Assembly: GCA_963693365.1 (NCBI GenBank)
Contig: CAVNZM010000010.1
Coordinates: 9,238,001-9,302,000 of the forward strand
Direction of reading: 5' to 3'
Source: Amoebidium appalachense
Taxonomy: Eukaryota; Ichthyosporea
Length of the DNA: 64,000 nt
The position numbers and the translations under genes are program-made. This document shows positions 1-39,364 of the stretch, in pieces. Under the pieces are notes generated by a model. That model did no database searches. It was not told where the DNA came from and saw only the letters and a list, made by a program, of their open reading frames with translations. Numbering within the stretch: position 1 is the stretch's first letter; each line of letters starts with the position of its first letter.

Positions 1-22
1 GTGTGTGTGTGTGAGTGAGTGA

Positions 23-67
<45 letters not shown>

Positions 68-493
68 GGGGAGGGGGGAGGGGAGGGAGGGGGGGGGGGG
101 GGGGGGGGGGGGGTGTGTGAGGGGAAGGGAATTAATTAGTTCGATTTCACAGAGCCACAGTTCCAGGGCCCACGAACAGTGCAACGATTATCGATAGTCG
201 GGCACCTCCGGGATATGTATCCTGGATATTCGGGATATTCGGGATATTCGGGATATTCGGGATATTCGGGATATTCGGAATATTCGGAATAAGAATTGAA
301 TTGCATAGCCGAGATATAACGATCCGCATGCTGGCCCCAACGGGCTGCAGGCGTGCAGAACTGACCATTCGTGAAGACGGACACGCGTACACTTAGGCAC
401 AAAGGGGGCAGGTGGGCGCAAACACAGACACTAGGTGGGGGGCAGCATGGGGGTGCCGGGCTATTGCGCGGGGGCAGGGCGCAGCCAGCCACA
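1..493. other. Gene-free left edge with simple repeats
   Basis: Holds (GT)n with GTGA interruptions (1-66), a poly-G tract (about 83-113) and a short array of the 9-bp unit GGATATTCG (about 224-287). The last 100 bp before the RAP-gene start may be its promoter or 5' UTR; no motif stands out. Confidence 0.7.
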
Positions 494-12097
<11,604 letters not shown>

Positions 12098-12288
12098 GCA
12101 ACCAGGGGCCACGGGGGTAGGGGGGCATATGTGCACGTAGTGGCATAGTATGTAGGGCCTAAGTTTTTGTTGCGAATAGAGGCCTGGTATTCTGAATGTA
12201 ATCGTATGTTCCTGTATGCTGAATGAAGGCCCCGTGTAGAACGGCAAGCACATACCTGTGCACACACACGTATTCCACCGCACACACA

Positions 12289-12377
<89 letters not shown>

Positions 12378-12686
12378 CAAGATTTGTACACTAATACAAA
12401 CCAGACAACAGCTGCTCTACAGACACAACATCACACGTGATATACAGCCACACACAGGTTTTGTGTCCACATGATGTCGACCTACACGTGTTTATGTGCA
12501 TGTGCACACGTGGCTATTGGCATGTACGTGTACAGAGGCACGCCACCAGTGCACAGGTGATGCTGCAGGCAGAGCTACATAGCTGAAGGCTGTAGAGAGC
12601 GCACACCCGCTGGGCGGGTGCGTCAACATTGTGTGAATGAATGATGTCCTTTTTTTTTTGTCTTTGGTCCTCCTCTTGCCCCCCCC

Positions 12687-12737
<51 letters not shown>

Positions 12738-12857
12738 CCCCAAAACAAACCTTACCGAGCCACCTATTTATAGTACCCGCCCACCAGTGGGCTTCCACCA
12801 CTGATGATCATTACCACCACTAAAAAAAAAAAAAAAAAAGACAAAATGTGGACGTAA

Positions 12858-12913
12858 GAGCCAATCAAACAAATGGCCCTTATCTTGCGCCATCGCAAGA
12901 CACCGATTGGCTC
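12858..12913. promoter_or_regulatory. Nested inverted repeat with two facing CCAAT boxes
   Basis: Outer arms GAGCCAATC (12858-12866) and GATTGGCTC (12905-12913) are exact reverse complements, each with a CCAAT box. Inside them CTTGCG (12884-12889) and CGCAAG (12894-12899) form a second perfect stem around a 4-nt loop. It lies about 500 bp before the decarboxylase start in otherwise gene-free DNA. Confidence 0.45.
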
Positions 12914-13378
12914 ATCAATGGTGCCGTCGGAGTGGAGCTCTGTGATCCTCATGCAGGCAATATGGGTTATTGATCCGGGAATTCGGAACAATGCGTACTA
13001 TGGGGTTTTTGCCAATTTGTTATGTATTAGAATGCGAGAGATGGGGGGGGTCTGTGGGATACGTTCACAATTATGTTTCCAGGCAAATGTTACGTAACCC
13101 TTAGTTAGCTTGCTGTGTGCATGCACGAGTGCAAATGAGATCAGATCCACCCTCATGCCCCCCAGTCAGCTGTGTGCTTTGTTTCATGTTGGTGTGTGTG
13201 TGTGTGTGTGGTCTACAGTTAGGAGTGAACGGTTGAGTCCTTGCATGTAAAGTGTAGCGGCAGACAGAGAGAGGGTACACATACTTTTCAACAAGTACAC
13301 ACTGCACGTGGTTGCATTCGCGCTTCAAGCTACACCAGAGGGTCTAATTCACGCACCAAGTAACACCAAGTTTCTTTT

Positions 13379-13390
13379 TTTTGGCGCAAA
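13379..13390 (+). promoter_or_regulatory. E2F-like site just upstream of the decarboxylase
   Basis: TTTTGGCGCAAA ends 22 bp before the ATG at 13412. It shares the TTTTGGCGC core with the sites before NUP214 and between XRCC2 and AAR2. Confidence 0.35.
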
Positions 13391-13411
13391 CAACCTACTG
13401 AAACCACAGCT

Positions 13412-19490
<6,079 letters not shown>

Positions 19491-20681
19491 TGTGTGTGTG
19501 TCTAGGTGGGGTTAGGTCCTCATAAGTATATCTAGGACGGGTTAGGTGCCTGTATCTGTGTATCTAGGATGGCCCTGATTCATATACCTAGGACGGGTTA
19601 GGTCCTAGGGTGTGTACATCTAGGAAGGCTGATGTACCACTATGTATTCGAAAAAAGGTGATATCCCAGTATGTGGATATCCAGGGAGGGTATATATATA
19701 CATATATATATATTTATCCGCATGTGTATATATGTAAGAATGGACTGCCAGACGCAGCCAAAGAATAATGCGTGGCAGACAATGAGGCCGTGGGGTTGGG
19801 GGTAACCCAATGCCTTTGGAACGGGGCGTAGTGCCCGGGGGGGGGGGGGGGTTCAAGTTTTTGTTGTTGTTGGACCGTGCGCACCAACACTAATTGTATG
19901 CGATGCCACTGCACTGGCTAGGTGGTGCATGGCTGTGCCGGGCTGGCCCTGGTGTCACGTGATTAAATATATATTGTGTGCACGTGTGAATTTCTGTGCC
20001 AGGCAGCCCTCGAGTGTGAAGTATGGTGTCCAAGCAGCAGCTAAGATGAATCCAGCAATGGTACGGATAGAGGATGATATGTGTAGAACCACTGGAGTTA
20101 CCAAAGCCCGGGGGGGGGGGACGGGGATCAGCTATGAGTGATTGTATGCACTGTTTGGGTATAGTTACACACGTGAAGTTTGTTCAGACAGATCGACCAA
20201 CAAATAAAACGTACACAGCACAGCAACCAAACACCAATTGCAAGTGGTGCGGAAAAGATAATTCCGAAGGGACTGCAACTGGGCATGTAGGTTAGTGTGT
20301 ATATCCCAGTGCACATGCCAGGCATGGCAGAGTGGGGATATACATAAGGGGTGTGCTTTAATGATTATATCCCACCGCGTGCGTATCTGCGCACACCAGC
20401 TCATACATACATATGTGTGCCACCACAGAATCCGCACCGATTCCACCGTGCATGGCCAAAGTGCATATGCCAGATATGGTACATTAAACACTGGGCTGTG
20501 TATCTCAGCCCATACTATGTGCATATTCCAGATATGCCGCCATAGATACACGCACCTACGCTATCAGGGCATATCTTCTACATTACATGCGATTCCTTAT
20601 TTCTTACATAAAATTCAATAGCCACAATATCACACTCGGTGGCCACCATGCGCATGCGCGATAGAACCCTTCGAAACCATT

Positions 20682-20727
<46 letters not shown>

Positions 20728-21048
20728 GTAAACTATTTCCGTGTTATAAACAGGAACCTTAGAATTCACCTACTGAAAATCGAAACAATTTGCTCATCAT
20801 TCACCTATTCAAAAATCAGCACAACCACCATCATCCATAGTCGCACCTGTTGCAGACACATACATGCCAAATTCGTCATGATACCCCCGAATTTTCATTT
20901 CAACTTTCCGCAATATATCACAAATCCACCCTGATACCCTCGAAATGTCCTTCCAACTGTCCACCATATCTCACAGGGCCTCTGCCAGCTCTGCCATGCC
21001 CACCCCGTTCTGTGCACCCCCCTGGTTGGCCTGCAGCCCATATGAGTG
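19491..21048. other. Spacer between decarboxylase and RING/TRAF gene 3' ends
   Basis: Starts with four degenerate copies of a TCTAGGACGGGTTAGGTCCT-like unit (19497-19625). AT-richer sequence with short (TA)n and a 41-bp poly-C (about 20686-20725) follows. No gene was recognised; 20895-21048 is coding only if the RING/TRAF frame runs on to 20895. Confidence 0.55.
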
Positions 21049-22455
21049 CTAGGGTGCAACGTGCAATGGGCTGGGTGGGTTGTAGTGTGGGCTGGCTGGG
21101 GAGTAGCGTGTGTCCCTGTCTCGTGCCGGTGAGTAGCTGCGCACCGAGTCTCGCCTTGGGCTGTAGTCGGAGGAGGAGTCACGGCGGCGACGGCGGCGGC
21201 AACGGTCGTACGGGGAGTAGGGGGAGCTGTATCTGCCGTCACTGTGCCTGCGCCTGGCCTGCGGGTGGCCACCTTGGCCTCGAGGGCCTCTATTCTCACC
21301 CGCAGAGCACTGGCCTCCCTCACAGCAAGCAGCACGTGCGCCCCTGCCTCCGCCTGCAGGTGTGCTCCCACCTCGCTGCGCTGCACCATGGCCCCACAGC
21401 CCCCCACGGGGCACGTGACCTGTGTGTGTGCACACTCGTCGGCCACGTGGCTGTCCAGGCGGCTGCGGGGCACCCACACCTGGCACGTGCACTGCACACG
21501 GCACGTGGTCTCGTGCTCTGCCGGGGGGGTGGACCAGTGTGTGTAAGCCGGTAGTGGGGTTGGGGTAGGGGTGTGTAGATGGGCAGGTAGGTGGCCAGTG
21601 GCCGGGGTAAAGAGGACCGGGTGGGTGGTTGCTTGGGTGAATGGGTGGGTTGGGTGTGTGGGTGGGTGGGTGGGTGGGTGGGTGGGTGGGTGGGTGGGTG
21701 GGTGGGTGGGGTTGAGAGATGGGCCTCATGGGCAGGCAGCTTGGCCCAGCAGACGGGTGTGCAGGTGGGTGTGGAAATAATGTATAAGTGGCTATCCAGA
21801 AATGTTTTTGCTCCCACGTGCACGTGAATGTGCTTGCTGCTTCAAGCTGCGGCTAAAAACAATGCATGCGCGTGGGGCAGGCTGAGTTCCCCCCTCCCCC
21901 CTTCCCCCCTCCCCGCTCCCCCTTCCCCCTCACCTGTTATGCAAGCAATCCAAACACGTGTGCGATGGTAAAAACGCACCTTCGAGGCAACGGGAGGGCA
22001 GCTCCTTGCCGCAGTGTGTGCAGGGCACGGGGCGGTGCGCACAGCCAAGCACGTGCGCGTCTATGTCTTCACTGGACCCTTCCACGCAGCAGCCACTGTG
22101 GGGGCTGCGGTGCTGGCTGCCTGCCACATCGCAGCCCGTGGCCCGCCAGGACGCCGAGGGTGGGTGTCTGCAGGCAGCCGGCCGCACGGTGGTCGCAGGG
22201 CAGCCGCAGGGCCGCGTGCAGCCGTTGCAGCGCCTCAGAGCGTGGCGGGCTGGCTCCAGTGCGCTGCTGGGAGCGTTTGCACGTGGGACAGGCGGAGCGG
22301 TGCCGCAAGGAGGTGGCCAGGCAGGGCGTGCAGAACAGGTGCCCGCACGACGTCTCGGACAGCTGGCCCACAGCAGGCACGCACCAGCACACGGCACACA
22401 CATACTCACGTGCGCGCTCAGGGTCGCTGAAGCGCTCAGGTGCGTAGGCAACCAT
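21049..22455 (-). CDS. RING finger plus TRAF-type zinc-finger protein, probable E3 ubiquitin ligase (frame broken)
   Basis: Read on the minus strand. Exon 1 is 22455-21980; an upstream in-frame ATG at 22491 is also possible. It encodes a C3HC4 RING (CAVCW...CGHLFCTPC...CPTCK, about residues 20-60) and then TRAF-type Cys/His fingers (CDHRAAGC...HGLRC, CTHCGKELPSRC). Exon 2 starts at 21517 and completes a finger (EEHETTCRVQCTCQVW, then CPVGGCGAMVQ), followed by a short heptad-like stretch (REASALRVRIEALEAK). This is the TRAF-like ubiquitin-ligase layout; no C-terminal MATH domain is seen. There are two breaks. A G5 run (C5 on the sense strand) at 22100-22104 has one base too many for the finger frame. 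After the heptads the best continuation is an Arg/Ser/Tyr/Pro tail ending at 21049, in another frame. A 41-nt intron or an indel would reach it; otherwise the frame runs on to 20895. The gene is probably functional with assembly errors, but a pseudogene is not excluded. Confidence 0.6.
21655..21711 (+). repeat. (GGTG)n tetranucleotide array
   Basis: About 14 copies of GGTG inside the single intron of the RING/TRAF zinc-finger gene. Confidence 0.9.
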
Positions 22456-22984
22456 GTTTACGCTGTGCACAAACAAGCAATGGAAGGGCAAGATCTCCCA
22501 AAAAAAGCCAAAAATACGTAAACTACCGAGGGAACTTTTGTAACTTTGTATCTCTTTCTGGTGTGCTAATACAGAAAACCTGTTGGAAGTTTAAGCACTG
22601 CATGTGGTAACCATCACAGTGTTTGTGCCGAAAGTGAAGGGCGTGGTCGTGCTGCAGGCTTCAGCTCACTGTGGTTGCATGCGGTGCCGCTGTCTGGCTG
22701 TTGGGTCACAGTGAGTAGCTACAAGAGTGAGGTGAACCGGCTTGACCCCCTATAGTCTTACGCAACCACAATCAGTGTCGCTGAGCTGGGGTTTATACAC
22801 TACTTATGAGCTGCACGGCATAGTACTCGGGGTTTACACACTTTTTATTGCGTGGACATTGCCGGAGGCCCAGCCACATTCGACGGCCTACTGCGTTTTC
22901 CAGCACAGCCAATCAGATGCAGCCAGTGACATATGTGTAGGCAACAATGAGCGCCATCGTAGTATCTGACACCCCTATTACACA

Positions 22985-24244
22985 TTATGGGTAAGCAGAG
23001 GCTAGCATCGGTAGCTCCGAAAGAAAGTTAAGGCACCGGATCACAATATCATACTGTGCAGCATTAATAAGGTGATCTAGGATAGTCATCTTAAAACGGA
23101 TATATTGAGGAAGAGAGGGAGAAAAGAGAATAAAACCGCCAATAACCTCCGGTTCTAATACACTAGCTAACAGGTTGCATTTATTGATAGATATGCAGCC
23201 GCGAGTAAACCGCCCCCCACACATATTACACATACGAGCAGGAGACACCAGAAACCGATTACACCGCCAAGCCATAATCATCTTTGCGTTTTTACACCAC
23301 ACCACATTACGAATAAACGAATCTATGTATGAACGAGACTCTCTAACCGTATCCGCCATATAGGCTACTAGTAGTGGGTGTTTGTGCGGTCCTAACACCG
23401 GAAGGGACTCAACACGTAGAGTAAAAAGATATCTATCAGCCATAGACTTGAAACTATTCATATTCACACTATGATCTAGCCGTACCTCCGGGGGGGTCGC
23501 CAGCCATTCCACATAGCGCTCGGCAATGGGCAGAGACGATGGGGAAGGGAAGAGGTACAGGGGCGAATCCGGCGGGGATGCGTGTAGCCGGAAGAGCGGG
23601 TGGTCCGGGGCACAAGCGGACAGGCGGGTGATGTGCTCGTGAAATTTAAGGGCTAATTCGTGTACGCGTTGTGATGGTGGTGTGAGTGCGTAGAGAGAAT
23701 CAAAAAGGCGTCTAGGGATAGGTGTGGAAAGACCAGTGAGAAACATACAACAAGTTGTGTAATGGAAATCATCTAATGATTTGAGGACATTAGTAACAGT
23801 ATCAGGGGGTGCCATAGCTAGTAAGGGCAACCCGTATTCCGACAAAGGGCGAATATATGTGCGAAATATACTAAGACGATTGTATAGGTGGACAGTATGA
23901 GAAAGAGTAGCAAGATACACATCCCGAAATAACCGAAGACACCTGCCTGCACTCTCCACCCGACGGTCGATCATCCGTTTGAAACATATGCCCCATTCGT
24001 CCACCGGAATCCCCAAATACTTGTATTCGATTGGGCGAGGGAGGGGACTGCCGAAGATACAAACGTCGTCCCATGCCGGTATCGATTTTGATAAAAGGGC
24101 ACACTTTTTGACATTAATCTGCATATCGTGGCGCTGGCACCAATGTTCAACCACACGAATGTATTGCCGTAGTTCGAGAGGATCGGATGACATAAGCACA
24201 ATATCGTCGGCAAAAAAGAGGGCGGGAGGAGCCTGGGATGGCAA
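22985..24244 (-). mobile_element. 5'-truncated non-LTR (LINE-like) retrotransposon, C-terminal half of reverse transcriptase
   Basis: One uninterrupted 419-codon reading frame on the minus strand. Near its start is the RT catalytic motif FFADDIVLMSSD. The next motifs follow in order: INVKKCALLS, then EYKYLGIPVDEWG. About 300 further residues end in a Cys-rich segment (CNMCGGRFTRGC...KC) like the C-terminal zinc-binding knuckle of LINE ORF2 proteins. Endonuclease and the first RT motifs are missing, as expected for 5' truncation during target-primed insertion. No poly(A) tail or target-site duplication was found. The lack of internal stops suggests a recent insertion. The local base composition is more AT-rich than the neighbouring exons. 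Confidence 0.8.
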
Positions 24245-24290
24245 CCTCCACGTCTAGCGGCTGGAAAGGGTCGAAATGATGGGGTTGGTA

Positions 24291-24426
24291 GGATAAAACC
24301 AGTTTATATATATCAAGATAATACAAGAGTACGCGGTAAATAACAACAACAAGTGTAAGGATAAAACCAGTTTATATATATCAAGATAATACAAGAGTAC
24401 ACTGTAAATAACAACAACAAGTGTAA
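24291..24426 (+). repeat. 68-bp tandem duplication next to the LINE fragment
   Basis: Two copies of a 68-bp unit (GGATAAAACCAGTTTATATA ... CAACAACAAGTGTAA) differ at about three positions. They lie about 46 bp upstream of the truncated RT reading frame, so they may belong to the element or its insertion site. Confidence 0.8.
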
Positions 24427-24606
24427 ACCCCCAACAACTGCTAAACAGAAAAAGAAAACCCTAACTAGGCGAGTTAGGGGGAATAATGGTGATTACGTAG
24501 CGCTTGCTTGATTGGTTGCGTCTTGGGATGACCAAAAAGGCGGGAAAACCGCAGATTGCTACAATGGTCACTCTGAGTGCTGTCTGCCCTGCGGCCTTTT
24601 CTTTTC

Positions 24607-24638
<32 letters not shown>

Positions 24639-25377
24639 AAGGTTGCCGCAGATCCCGCGGCGTAGTAATGCCCGGCCACTTACTTAGCATGGCATAGCAG
24701 ACTGCAGGAACTTTGACCATGCTCTTGTATAGCAAGTCTGGCGTCTACGTCATGGTAGACTAGCCGGACATAATGATAGGTCAGCCCGAGCCGCTGGGGG
24801 ACAGCGACTGCTATATTTTATGACACCGTATCGTACGTGTATCTTTTGTTTCCACGAGTTTTGCCTTGAATTTCCACGCCAGATATGTACATACACGTAT
24901 CACTACAAACCTTCATTCTTTAGTAGTGGCTTCTGTTTTACAGACTGAAACTAACATGCCCGTGTCATGGCATTGTGCCATGAGGAGCCACATGTGCGTC
25001 CTACATGCATAAGCTACGTTGTCCCCTCTCGAGACACATTCGGTAATACACATCACGGATCACCCGCGTACAAAAAAAACAAAACATAAGCAAAGGCAGC
25101 ACACATGCACACACACCATCTCGCCATGCTATCTAACACATGCACGCATGGCACGCTCTCACACGTGCCCAGTATCATATGCTGATACAGCCTAGACACA
25201 CAGCTCGCCTGTACGAATACAGACACGTGCAGACCCCCCCCCCCCCCCCCCCCCCTCCCCCCCACCAATACACCGTTGGGCCACACGCACCTCCTCCCCC
25301 CCCCCCCCCCTCGCCCCCATCCTTCCCCCCAACAGGCTCTCCTCCAACCCCCTCCCCCCAACCCTCACCCCCTCCCC
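24427..25377. other. Spacer between LINE fragment and XRCC2 3' end
   Basis: Contains a (CTTTT)n array passing into poly-T (about 24599-24639), some 400 bp of AT-richer unique sequence and poly-C tracts near the XRCC2 stop. No gene was recognised. Confidence 0.55.
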
Positions 25378-27781
<2,404 letters not shown>

Positions 27782-28172
27782 GCCAGGAAGGGGGGCGCAC
27801 GGCAGCCAAGTGGAAACCTACGAGCCGTCGAAAGACCCAATTCGAGGTCACAGTGATGAGTCAGAGGGGCGCGCCTGCTGTCTATTTTTGGGGAGCTGAG
27901 CATGCGCAATGCGGAGGCCTGCCACAAGAGATTAGGAGGCCTTGGGCGGCTGCCGGCAGGCCCCAAGGCTAGGGGGCAAGGTTGGCGCCAAAACCACTCA
28001 ACAGCCAATCAGCACCGCGCCTTTGTGATCTCAGAACACGGCGTTCCACTTTTACGTGGGGAGAGGTGTGCGCAGCGGCCCAGACACTCCCAGACTCGAG
28101 TTCTCGGCAGCCAAGCAGTCACACGGCCGGCACGGGCCAACATCAGCAGCAACGCGTGGCACAGCAGCAGCC
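27782..28172. promoter_or_regulatory. Shared bidirectional promoter of XRCC2 (-) and AAR2 (+)
   Basis: Only 391 bp separate the two start codons, and the stretch is free of the microsatellites that fill the rest of the window. It holds TTGGCGCCAAAA at 27982-27993 (E2F core TTTSSCGC on both strands) and a CCAAT box, GCCAATCAGC, at about 28004-28013. Joint use by both genes is inferred from position. Confidence 0.6.
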
Positions 28173-36426
<8,254 letters not shown>

Positions 36427-36649
36427 CGGGCCATGTGGGGTGGTCGGTGGGGCACATCACGTGTGGCCCCGGTGTATAGGGGGCACTATAGTACTTTGTA
36501 TGTACGAACACACTGCGAATGACAGGATTATATGTTCATGTGCTGCACCGCAGCAGACTAAAAAGGCTTATATTATGTACCGAATGCACACTATGTATCA
36601 TAGAACAAGGGGAAAGCACCAAAAAAAATGCGTGGCATACACACGCACC

Positions 36650-36669
36650 AATAAAAATGCACCAATAAA
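36650..36669 (+). promoter_or_regulatory. Duplicated AATAAA, likely poly(A) signal of AAR2
   Basis: AATAAA occurs at 36650-36655 and 36664-36669 within a 14-bp direct duplication, about 225-240 nt after the AAR2 stop. It lies between the convergent AAR2 and DHCR7 ends. Confidence 0.55.
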
Positions 36670-36860
36670 AATGCACGTGTCACCGATCACGTGCACATGC
36701 ACCTGCCTGCCTGCAGCCAGACCCAGTCAGGCCCACATATCCCGGCCCTAATCTAGAACTAAACCCCAGGGGGGCGGCATCCAACGAACACATGCACAGG
36801 CCCAGCCTGGCTGCCTGATGGGCTGGCACAACCACCAATAGGCACGAGGGATTAAAAGCA

Positions 36861-37076
36861 TTAAAAGACGCCGGGCAGGATGCGGTAGGGCACGGCCTTG
36901 CAGTACTCCTCCCAGTACTTGCCGTACTTGCCCCGGCACCTGCAACCACCGTCAGCACACAGCCGACACCATGCCACACAGGCCCTAACAAAGAGGTGAC
37001 GGCCACAGAGAGCATGGTCCCTCCACACACATGCCAGGCTGCACACACACACACACACACACAGACATGCCAGGGT

Positions 37077-37115
<39 letters not shown>

Positions 37116-37126
37116 TGCCAGGCTGT

Positions 37127-37191
<65 letters not shown>

Positions 37192-37218
37192 TGCCAGGCT
37201 GTGCACGCACGCACACAC

Positions 37219-37270
<52 letters not shown>

Positions 37271-37306
37271 TCCAGGCTGTGCACACACACACACACATGC
37301 CAGGCT

Positions 37307-37360
<54 letters not shown>

Positions 37361-37394
37361 TCCAGGCTGTGCACACACACACACACATGCCAGG

Positions 37395-37464
<70 letters not shown>

Positions 37465-37751
37465 TCCAGGCTGTGCACACACACACACACACACACACGC
37501 ACACACGCACACAGACATGCCAGGCTGCACACACACACACACACACAAACACACACGCACACACATACAGACACACATGCCAGGCTGTGCACACAAACAC
37601 ACATGCCAGTCTGTGCACACACACACGCACACATGCCAGGCTATGCACACACACACACACACACATACACACACACACACACACACATGCCAGGCTGTAC
37701 ACACACACACACATTACACACACACACACACACACACACATGCCAGGCTGT

Positions 37752-37832
<81 letters not shown>

Positions 37833-37843
37833 CCAGGCTGTAC

Positions 37844-37882
<39 letters not shown>

Positions 37883-37962
37883 CCAGGCTGTGCACACACA
37901 CACACATGCCAGGCTGCACACACACATACACACACACGCTGCACACACACACACATGCCACG

Positions 37963-38030
<68 letters not shown>

Positions 38031-39286
38031 CAGGCTGTACAGACACACACACACATGCCAGGCTGCACACACACACACCCACACACCCACACCCACCCAC
38101 CCACCCACCTGTCCTCGTCCCTGTAGCTGCGGCCAATCAGCAGGGCGGTCATGTAGAGGATGTAGAAGTAGGGCAGCGGGTGGCTGAAGCCGCAGGTCAG
38201 GCAGAAAGCCGTGCTGATCATCAAATCACCAATGTAGTTGGCGTGCCGAGACAGACCCCACCAGCCGGACGTCAGAAGCAGCGACTCACGCTGCGGTTGA
38301 CTTGGTCAGAAAACGTGCACAGGCAGGATAGGTAAGCGTGCACAAACATGGGTGCAGGGGCACAGGCAGGATAGGTAAGCGTGCACAAACATGGGTGCAC
38401 AAACGCAGGCAAGAACACGAGCACAGGCTTAGTACGTGGGGGCTACCTTGTTGCCGTCTGCCGTAGCAAACTCAGCCCTTATGAACTTTGCCGGTTTGCC
38501 CCAGATTGCACACTGGCCGTTGCTGGACCGGAATTTGTCCTTCTGGTCGTTGACACTGCGGAAGATGTAGTAGCCCCCCAGCCCTAGAACCCCCCCCCCC
38601 CCCCCCCCCGTCACAAATTTGCACGGCCACATGAGACATAGCCCCCCAGCCCTAGAACCCCCCCGTCACAAATTTGCACGGCCACATGACACATAGCCCC
38701 CCAGCCCTAGAACCCCCCCGGCACCAATTTGCATAGCGACATGCATGCCTGTGCGTATTTATGTCGGTGTGCATGCACGAGTGCATGCCTGTGTGCTGTG
38801 CGCCTACCGAGTGCCATGATGAGTGCAGCAGCCAGGGGGCTCAGCACCACGGGGTACTGCACGAGATAGAAGGCCTGCAGCGTGTACATCACAGGCAGCC
38901 ACGTCGCATCCCCCCACGCCAGATAGAACCCTGCAGCCCCCCCCATCAGCACATGCACATGCACAGGCAAACAGGGTGACACGTCCATGCCTAACGTGTA
39001 GCACTATGTTCCACGCAACCCTCCCCCCCTCCTCCCCCCTGCCCCCCGCCCTGCCCCCAGGCCTCCCCACAAATGCACATGTATTACACTGCTAACGAGC
39101 ACCTAGGGCATTGATCGACTTTTTGCGGCCACATGCCCACACACCCACAGGCACCACATCCCCTGTGCACAGCCAAGCACGCAGGGACTCACCGAAGTGG
39201 TCGTGGCAGATGTCGATGGTGCGCAGGTACCAGTCCTCGTTCCAGAAGAAATCAACAACGTACAGCGCATGCAGCACGTTGAGAAT

Positions 39287-39364
<78 letters not shown>

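Larger units (their letters stand above)
12098..13411. other. Spacer between RAP gene and decarboxylase
   Basis: Holds (CA)n at about 12292-12372, a poly-C/(CA)n block at about 12680-12735, poly-A (12822-12839), a nested CCAAT inverted repeat and an E2F-like site near its right end. No gene was recognised. Confidence 0.6.

Noticed and set aside
19497-19625. GGGTTAGG-containing repeats as telomeric DNA
   Set aside because: Only four spaced, degenerate copies of a longer unit; no tandem hexamer or heptamer run.
23175-24257. Plus-strand frames opposite the LINE fragment
   Set aside because: Short shadows of the RT reading frame with no motifs.
36996-38335. Very long open frames of Thr-His or Cys-Val repeats over (CA)n/(GT)n arrays
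   Set aside because: They are translations of dinucleotide repeats, open in several frames on both strands, with no splice or codon signal. The same holds at 1538-2861, 29650-30294, 39532-41255 and 59865-61157.
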